The notes under the pieces were generated by a model. It worked only from the letters and a program-made list of their open reading frames with translations. It made no database searches and was not told the origin of the DNA. The translations under genes and the position numbers were made by a program. A stretch of 64,000 nt of DNA from Tetracentron sinense (Eukaryota; Streptophyta; Magnoliopsida; Trochodendrales; Trochodendraceae): positions 30,517,531-30,581,530 of the forward strand of contig CM026554.1 of NCBI GenBank assembly GCA_015143295.1, given 5' to 3'. Shown piece after piece: positions 56,101 to 64,000 of this stretch. Numbering within the stretch: the first letter of the stretch is position 1; the number at the start of each line of letters is the position of its first letter.

Positions 56101-58182
56101 CAATGAATGTTAGAATAACATTCACCTTTGCGACTTTGAAATTGTTAAGTCAAATCCACGTTAGAATAGTACTCGCAAAACTTCAGAAGTGTCAAGTCTC
56201 CTGTCGATTTACACGAACCTTCTTTTTCCTCTAAAGCTTTCTCTAATGGAAGCTAATGGCTCTTCCAAATTTCCAGCTCTAGGAATCTTGAATAAAGATC
56301 CAATCTTTATTGATCAAGAACCTTTCTTGATGAACAAGATGAATTCTTGCTTTTCCTCAAGATCCAATCAAGAAGACAAAAGAAGAGAGAGATGGGTGTG
56401 ACCGTACACCTCAAGGAGAGAGAGGGGAGGGCGTGAGGTTTTTAGGAGAGGGAGAGAAAAAATTCTAGAGAATTATATATCTTAAAGGGCTGGACATCTA
56501 ATCCTTTATATAAGTTCCCTCTTGGTTGCTTGAATTGTAATCCAATTATAATTCATTAACCTTATCCTAATCCAATTAGGATTCCTCAATAGTTTCCTTT
56601 ATTGATTATTCTCCTAATCCAATTAGGATTAATCTTAAAAGAAGCCAACCTTATTCATTAGTAACAAATCTTATCCTTATCCAATAAGGAATCTTGAATT
56701 AGTAACTAACTAATGGAATCTCTAACAATTAGGAAATCTTTAATTAGTAACTAACTAACTAACCTTATCTAATAAGGATATTAGTTATTAGAAACTAATT
56801 AAAATAATAACAATTATTATTCCTCCTTGAAGTGGGCGTCCCACCCTAGGTGGGTCCCACTCCACACGCCCAAAGGGTTTCCAAAACCCTCTTGGTCACT
56901 TGAATTATTCTTTTATAATAATTCCCAATGGGTCCTACCCATTTTGTTTTTCACATCTAATGTGATTCCATCTTTTAGAGCTTCACTATACCATATAGTG
57001 ATTACTTAGAGAAATTAATTAATTTAATTATAAATTAAATTAAATACTTTAAGAAGGTCCTTGTGTGTGGGATCTAAAGGGATCTCCTATGTCCGGTTGT
57101 GGGACCAAGTACTTCATCTTTTTGGTTGAAGCATTGTTACTAGGAAACACCTTTCCTAAAACTCCATTAGGATCATAGAATGTTATCTAAGTCTCTGGAC
57201 TTCCACCAATCACAATTAATGTCCATTAACACAATGTGATTAACCTCCAAAAATTAGAGAATTGCTTGTAAGTACCATCTCACAATATATTTATAAATAA
57301 ATCATTCCACATTCCGATATCACATGTAAGCTTCCGGGATTGGAACAATTCCACTGTCTTAGTCCCTAGCTTATGAATAGAACTCTTTCTCATGATTACT
57401 TTTCATTGAACTGAACCTCCAAAACACTTTTGAAGAAAACATTAGAAAAGAACTGACATATATATTTATATATACTTTTCCATATTAAAAATATCAACTT
57501 CGATAAAGACCATTTTACCGAAAAGCACCAGTACTGGATTTAATAGTTCAGTTCAACAAGTATCACCTTGATATCATTATCTCCAATTAAGGAGTTGTGG
57601 ATTCCTTATTGAGTGTTTACACACTTCTCCAAACATAGTGTACATGACCCAACGTACCCGGAGTTAGTCCTGTGTATTGGACATTGCCGATTGGCACATC
57701 AAAGCCATATAGACAAATGTCTGAGAAGATGTTAACCTCTCAGGTCTAAGGACAATTTGTCAAATGGATAACCCTAATACAATCTGACAGTGTATTCCAT
57801 AGGGTATCCACTAGTGACCCCGTTCAGTATTATGTACTTGCTACATATACTCACATGTTAGTCAAGAGTCACCACTCTCTGTGAATGAGATTCATCACAC
57901 TATCTCATAGAACTACACATGTGCAAGCCATGATGAAGTACGACGCCCAACCAGTACTCTAGAGGTTTCGAACAATATTAGGTTTACAAGGAACCGGAAA
58001 ATCATATCTCCTCGCAACCTTTGCATGATTTTCCTACAATGTTACCTATGGAACTTTATGTCTTCATCATATGAGACAGTAATTAATATAAATACCCTTT
58101 ATAGTTGGTTGTGTGAATATGATGTTTGTCTAATCAACATAGAAAAGTCTCTTATTGGCTTTCGAGGGCATATATGTCCAAC
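56100..58182 (-). mobile_element. Candidate LTR of a retrotransposon, minus orientation
   Basis: On the minus strand the region opens TGTTGGACATATATGCCC (at 58182), a form common for plant LTR starts. It continues without coding sequence through phrases such as GTACGTTGGGTCATGTACAC (near 57645) and a TTATATAAAGGATTAG TATA-like region (near 56505). A plausible end is around 56100-56110 (CTAACA). The Ty1/Ty3 group cannot be assigned. I saw no second copy, so it may be a solo LTR. Confidence 0.45.
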
Positions 58183-59100
58183 ACTATTATGGTTTGATCT
58201 TGCCAAGTCGAGTAAGTAGGCAGCCCTAAGGTGTTTAGCCCATCTAGGATTAGTTTTTCTTTCTCTTTTTTTTCTCTTAAATAGCCGAGTAAGTAGGCAT
58301 CCCTAACAACTATTGAGAAATTGATTTATTCATGGGTTTTGATCCCTTTAATTACTATAGTGCCATCAAGTAAGGTTCTGAATATCGATATCGCATCTCA
58401 TTTCGAGCAGTGAAAAAAAGATATATCGATATCGTGGGAACAATATCGCATGTGGAGGAAAAAACCAAAAAAATAATGAAAAATATAGAATTTTTCAATG
58501 AAACTTCAGAAACTGTTAAAATAGATGTTAATATATATATCTGAGAATAATTTTTTTTTTTTTTTAAAATAATGTATATAAGAGATGCAATGAGAAGGGA
58601 GCCAAATATGTGCACTGATGCTGACGACAATATAAGATTCACTGATATTGATGTAACTTACATAAAGAGTTGCATTCATTTCTCAATCAAGCATAATAAT
58701 TAACTCAAATAGAATCAAAATCAATACTAAGAATAGTTAAAATTAAAAAACATTGTATTAAATTTTTTTTGAATTTTTTATTGTGTGTATAATAAAAATC
58801 AATACTAAGAATAGTTACATAATATTTAATTTATAAATTATAATTAGGTTAATACTTGCAACACTCATTTTAGGGGTAATATGGTCATTTATACAATTTT
58901 TAAAAAGCCATTATTGTAATTAGTGTAATCTAAGGTAGGGTTTTGAAATATAGATGAGATTGAAATTAATTTACAAAGAGGCTTTTAAAATTATTATTTT
59001 ATAACATAAGTTCTATTTTGTAAATGACTATTATAATCGAAGTAGAAACAAGTAAACAACAGTTCTCAGTTGATGCATTCGACGAAGTTAAAAAATAGGG
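58183..59100. other. Intergenic AT-rich DNA
   Basis: No gene seen. A duplicated GAGTAAGTAGGCA.CCCTAA phrase at 58209 and 58284, a TATCGATATCG patch at 58385-58435, a T-run at 58550, and a repeated AATCAATACTAAGAATAGTTA phrase (58719, 58797). Confidence 0.5.
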
Positions 59101-61116
59101 GAGAGACTCGCTACTCAAAGAGACGAAGACCTAGGCTGCTAGGCAAGGGTCTAGCGACGACGATGGATGGCAACGGCAACGACAACGGATGTTCACGGCG
59201 ACTTCTGTTGCCCGGCTAAAGGACCCTAGAGGGGGGGGGGGGTGTGATTAGGGTCAATGACAATTTAAAAATATTTCTAAGTGATTAATGTGGAATTTCA
59301 AAGAGTTAACAAAATTGTTACAATCAATAACAAACTAAATAAAGAGAGGGAGAGATAAAAGATATACCATACACAAGATTTGATATCGGGGTTCAGCAAC
59401 TTGCCTACGTCCTCACCTTTAAGCTTCCCGCTTTAAGGATTTTCTCACGATTCCACTAATTGTACTCTTCTTTATGGCCAGAGAGCAAGCCTTTACAGTC
59501 ATTTTCTCAGGCTTAGGATAAAACCTCTTCAAGAGAGTGCCTCTCTTGGATACACGAAGAACACTTCTTCACTGGTGCAAGAATCCAAGATTCTTGACTT
59601 AGCTTTTTACAAAGAGTGGTGGGATATTAAATCCGAATTGAAAGCTCCTTGATAAGCTAGATAAGAATGAAAAAAAAATCTAATAATCTCTCAAAGATGA
59701 TTGAAAATGAATGCTCAAACGCAGAAGGATTGAGATTCTAGGTTTTCAATGAAAAACAGAGCATTGATTGCTGGAACAGATTGAATAATCAATGAATGAA
59801 TGAATAGTGTTAGATTCTTGTTGTTTGTTCATAAATAAGCTTTTTTTTATAAGTGAACAATCAAATCTGGTCGTTGGAGGAACATTTAATGCGAAATAGC
59901 TGTTATACTCAGTTCTCGTAAGCACTTGTCGACGAGTGAGAAGGGGTCGTTGACGAGTGGTGTGACAGAGCTCAAACATGAGCTACTGTTTTGCCACTCG
60001 TCTACGAGTTCTTTAAAATTTTATAGAAAACCCATTTTGATGTGACCAAAATGATAGGAATGATGACTTTGTCCATGGGCATTCATAAAATTATTATTTT
60101 AATCATTTTTAAGCCCTTGGATTGATGTCGAAACTAGTTTAAGTCTCGTAGGGTCTATCTAGGTATCTTTGAGCAATCAAGGTTCAAGATCTTGAGGACT
60201 TTACATGGTCCTAGATATTCTTGACTTTAACACTAGACTCCTTTGAGAGTTTGTCTTCTTTCTGAACTAATGGAGCTTCAGTCTTGATGAGTCTTCATAA
60301 TTTGGCTTTAGTCCTTGAAGCTTTTTCCTTGAAATGACTGAAGCTTGGACTTTGACTTTGATTCTCTTGAGTGGGTGATCTTTTTCATATTCCATAACTT
60401 GAATGATGATCTTAATGTTCTTTTTCTCTGAAAGTACACATACTTTATGGAAACATTAGTACCATATTGATCATTCCATTATTGTGTTATCATCGAAATT
60501 ATTAAGGGTACTTAGAGTTATAACGTTGAGGCTAACAATCTCTTCTTTTTTGATGATGACATAATAATGTAAATGACTTGGGATTGAGCTTCCCCTCAAT
60601 ATATATATATTCAAATAAATTTTTGAGGTTAGCTCCAGCTAAATATATGCAATTCTATAAAAAGGTTCAAATTTCATTTCTTATGCATATTTAGGATCAT
60701 TCAAGAATAAAACATAATACTCAACCAAAAGTTCAAATATCCAAAGACATATAAGCATTTGTTTTATTTCATTTCAAGTTGAACTGGTTCTATAATAATT
60801 TAATCAATGTTAATTTTGAACCAAGAGAAGTTCCATAAAGATGAATTTAAGAAAAGTTTGTTAAAACAATTTGCATTTCATTTCATAATTCATAAACAAG
60901 GTAACCAATCATCCATTGTCACATTTTGCTCATAAGTAACGTTTACATTTTTCTCCCCCTTGGCATCATCAAAAATATAATGGAGAAAATTAAATAGCCA
61001 ACTCATAAGATTGAAAAAATATCTCATATATATATATATCAGAAAATGTAAGTAGATGTATGATCAGTGTTTTTAAAACAGTCAATACAAAAAAAAAACA
61101 TGGTCTTCATCATAGC
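59101..61116. other. Repeat-derived DNA with ACTCGTCGACGAGT dyads
   Basis: No gene seen. A run of 14 G lies at 59225-59238. 59925-60010 has dyad-like phrases (CTTGTCGACGAGTGAG, CGTTGACGAGTGG, CCACTCGTCTACGAG). Near 60953-60975 the minus strand reads TTTTTGATGATGCCAAGGGG, a phrase often found downstream of the coding part of the element family at 61117 (from memory of plant repeats). 59100-62238 may therefore be one minus-strand element. Confidence 0.45.
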
Positions 61117-62238
61117 TTCTGTCTCTTCCTTGAGCTGTTAGGCTTTGAAGAAGTGTTCTTCCTCTTATGAGATGCAGCCTTGGATAGGTTTTGAGAGTCA
61201 GAGGAGTCACTGGAAATTACTTGCTCAGTTGGTTTGTCTTGAGGTTGCTCTTCAGTCTTTCCTTGAGGCTGCTCTTATGGTTGAGCTTGAGGTGGAGCTG
61301 GAACATCTACATCAACAGGGATAGGAATGAGAGACAGCTTATTCCCTATGCTCATCATTTCAATGGCAACTTGACTAACCCGAGAAGTCATTTCTCCAAT
61401 GACAGGGGCCTGAGCATCTAATAATCCGGACATATGATGAATGAAGCTGGCTTGCACATTCACAGCCTTCCTTATGCTGGTGACATCATCACTCAGCGTC
61501 TCACTTACTACTGAGCCATCCACATCCTTCCTCTCTATGAATGATAAGATTGAGTCAACTCTGTTCTTAATGACCTCTCTAGCTATCTCAATCTCCTCTA
61601 GCCTGGGCTCAATCTGCACATCTCTCTTCTTCAGCTCAGCCTGGATACCATCCATCCTGGACTCTAGAGATGATAATCTATCTCTAGTCTCAGACTGGAG
61701 GCTCTCAAAACACTCACTCATAAAAGCCTGAAACTGAATCTGGCTCTACCTCATCTCTAACTGAAATTGCTCCATGTTGGAAGCCATGGAAGCAATCTGA
61801 CTAGCCATGAGGTTCATCTGCTCCTCTGATGCTGCTGGCCTGCTGGGAGGCTCAAAATACTGCCCTAGGTCCTCATAGTGATGTGAGTCCTATCTGTGAG
61901 AAGAGTCAGGAAACTCAACATGTACCATCACCTCTGGCCACTTAGGCCCAACCTCAGTATTTGCTATTGGCTCATCATCAGTCTCTGGCTCTACTGATAG
62001 CATTGACTCTACTGCTGAAGATGGAAGAATGATAGGGGAATAGGCAGGAGAATGGGTAGGAGAGGAAATGGGATCATGAGAAGAAGGGAGTGGATAAGAA
62101 GAATCAAGATTGATGGAAGGAAGAGCTGAAGGAGAAGAAGGGATGGTTTTGAATTTTGGAACCCAAACATTCCTGGAGTCAATCCATGTGTATACATTTG
62201 GTCTTGCATAATGGTAGCTTTTGATTATACATCTGAAT
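61117..62238 (-). pseudogene. Broken coiled-coil/Ser-Pro-rich coding sequence, C-terminal part
   Basis: One minus-strand frame runs from the junction at 62238 (SYHYARPNVYTWIDSRNVWV) through a Ser/Pro-rich stretch and an acidic stretch (PETDDEPIANTE). It continues through EDLGQYFEPPSRPA, a coiled-coil of about 150 residues (MASQIASMASNMEQ ... SECFESLQSE ... EEIEIAREVI), and a Gln/Ser-rich basic tail (SSDSSDS, SHKRKN) to a TGA near 61117. In-frame stops near 61893, 61746 and 61281 break it. The 5' part is cut off by the LTR at 62239. It resembles uncharacterised proteins carried by plant retroelement-like repeats (putative plant transposon protein type); the function is unknown. Confidence 0.6.
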
Positions 62239-62637
62239 TGTAAGCACCCAATTTTTACACCCCTGTCTAACCATGGTTAAGGCCTTTTAATCATGGTTGC
62301 GCATTGCCAAGTCCCCTAAACCCTAAGTAGACCCCTAGTTCAGTCTTAGGCCTCACCCTGAGTCGAGCCCTAGAAAACTCTAGATCCAAACCCTAACCCT
62401 AGGTAAACCCTAGCTCAACCCTAGTTAAACCCTAGGACTCAACCCTAGTTAAACCCTAGCCCTAGGTAACCCTAATCGATGCCCTAGCCTATCCCTAGAG
62501 CCCTTAAGGCTTAAACCCTAAGTCCATGGCCCTTAGGGCCTGAACCTCGACCTGGGCCTATAAGGCCCAAAAAGTCTAAAGCCTAACTCCCTTACCTGAG
62601 TGAGCATGGCCTTGGCCCAGAATTTCAAAAATCTCAG

Positions 62638-63803
62638 ATTGGCGGTAAATGATCTACTACCATTCAAAACTTTGTCTGGTTTAACAATGGCGGTAGACCA
62701 TCTACCGCCAATGTTCAATTTCCCAGTTCATAGTCTGCAGACCCCTATACACTCCACCATCCTCTCCACTATCAGCTCAAGCACCTCACTCAATCTCCAG
62801 AGGGTCCAACTACCATCTCCCTCTTCCTCTTAATCCCCCTTAGCTCCCTAGAACTCCCTTCTATAAAACCCAAGCTTCTTCAACTGTAAACAGATCTGAA
62901 AATTTTCAGTTCGAACCCCTATTGATTTATCAACCCTCTAAGGCCATTTCCAGGCACCTAATACTTATCTCAGAAACCACTGGAGGTCCCAAGGACAAGC
63001 CCCAGCACCACCAGTGCGCACCACCACTGTGCACAGACTTCCTCTTTCGGCAAGAAAACAGAGCAATAGGGTAGGGCACTCCCTACCCCATTTTTTTTTA
63101 TTGTTTTATCCTTCTTGTGAGCCCTTGGTCATTTCCAGGGGACTTATTTACATTTTTGTTGGTATTTAGTTTGTAACCCAAACCCATACAGGGTGTTCAC
63201 CCACCTTGATCATAGGTGTGGTGAACCCCTACGGGTATAGCTATGCCCTAAGCATATCAGGATACCACAAAGCATCTGGGGGTCCCTCAGTTCAAGAGGG
63301 AACCCCTGGTTACCCCTGAGCACAGTCTATGTGGGCACATTTCTGGTTTTCAAAAAATCCAGGAATGACGGTAAACTCAGTACCGCCATTCCTGACAGTT
63401 TCTTTTGCAGCCTTGGTTAGCCTACTTAGGTAGGCCATGGTCTATGTCCAGGGCCTAGGTTGAATCCCTCTCCTCATCCAGAACCTAACCTGGTCCTTCT
63501 AGGTCCATGCGTTAGCGTTAACCATAGTTGAAATCTATTTTTTGTAGACTGTTGATAATGACGGTAGAACATCTACCCGCCATTTATCATTTCATGTTAT
63601 GGTGGACAGGCCACCTTTGGATCATTGTGGGGCCTACTCCGGGCCACCCCTGGGGCCCACCTACGGCTCAATTTCTTCCATGTACTACCCTCTTCAAGAC
63701 CATGCTCTCAGGGCTCTATGGATCATCGCCTAACCCAAGTTATCATTGAGCAAATTATGGTTAAAAATCAACTTAATGGCGGTAATTTCATTACCGCCAT
63801 TAA
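62638..63803. repeat. Dyad series in the third LTR
   Basis: Inverted repeats occur at about 62638-62664 (imperfect), 62686-62714 (arms AATGGCGGTAGA), 63361-63396 (arms CAGGAAT.RCGGTA), 63556-63585 (imperfect) and 63773-63803 (arms TTAATGGCGGTAAT, perfect). Their order matches that in 4623-5710. Confidence 0.87.
62872..62878 (+). promoter_or_regulatory. LTR TATA box
   Basis: TATAAAA in TTCTATAAAACCC, at the homologous position to 4896 and 11895. Confidence 0.6.
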
Positions 63804-64000
63804 CTTATTTTTGATTTTGGGCTTTTGCAAGGGGCCTAGGCCTGGTAGGAGGCTACTTTAAGCCCTGCCTAGCCCCCTGAGCCTATTTTGGACTTGACAA
63901 TACCCTTAACCATGGTTAAATATACCATCGATTAACTTTTAACCATGGTTAAGCACCCCTTAATCTCAAAAATCTTGAAAAAATAATAAAAAAATCAGTA

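Larger units (their letters stand above)
62239..64000 (+). mobile_element. LTR of the GGCGGTA-dyad Ty3/gypsy subfamily, cut by window end
   Basis: It starts TGTAAGCACCCAATTTTT and follows the LTR at 4199 closely: AACCCTAG-rich start, dyads, TATA box, GGTCCATGCGTTAG region, CGGTAATTTC dyad and TTAACCATGG repeats. It keeps about 400 bases (63000-63360) that the 4199 copy has lost. No element-internal sequence precedes it; it abuts an unrelated coding fragment, so this is either a 5' LTR or a solo LTR. The preceding 5 bases TGAAT are the predicted target duplication. Confidence 0.85.

Overview
This window is nuclear DNA from a flowering plant. It holds one intact-looking multi-exon gene embedded in dense, mostly degenerate transposable elements. 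A dicot or magnoliid with a repeat-rich genome and long introns fits best (inference); the species cannot be named from the sequence.

Layout. 1-6717: 3' end of a broken Ty3/gypsy element (Tat-like integrase, 85-bp minisatellite, polypurine tract, 2.5-kb 3' LTR). 6718-15731: a decayed LINE in plus orientation. It has been hit by a MULE-type MITE (6870-7159), a hAT-type MITE (7906-8141) and a 3.6-kb solo LTR (11126-14744); the LINE reading frame resumes across the solo LTR. 15732-29300: gene-free, AT-rich DNA with two MITE families that show 9-bp target duplications, Helitron-like elements with TC...CTAG ends, foldbacks and tandem duplications. 29451-54005: a plus-strand gene of 13 exons. My exon model gives an uninterrupted frame of 4386 nt (1461 aa) for a JMJ25-type (KDM3) JmjC lysine demethylase, with a WRC domain, a cysteine-rich RING-like region and all three Fe(II) ligands. 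Its introns 2, 6, 10 and 12 are 3.4-5 kb long and carry repeats, including an antisense Ty3/gypsy gag fragment with primer-binding site and LTR. 54006-64000: repeat territory with a candidate minus-strand LTR (about 56100-58182), a broken coiled-coil coding sequence on the minus strand (61117-62238), and a third copy of the same LTR superfamily as the first one (62239 to the window end), inserted into that coding sequence.

How it fits together. The only likely functional gene is the histone demethylase. Enzymes of this family remove H3K9 methylation from gene bodies, and here the gene's own introns are filled with the kind of sequence that attracts such methylation. The most unusual sequence signal is in the GGCGGTA-type LTRs (4199-6717 and 62239-64000). 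They carry a series of short dyads whose two arms change together between homologous positions.
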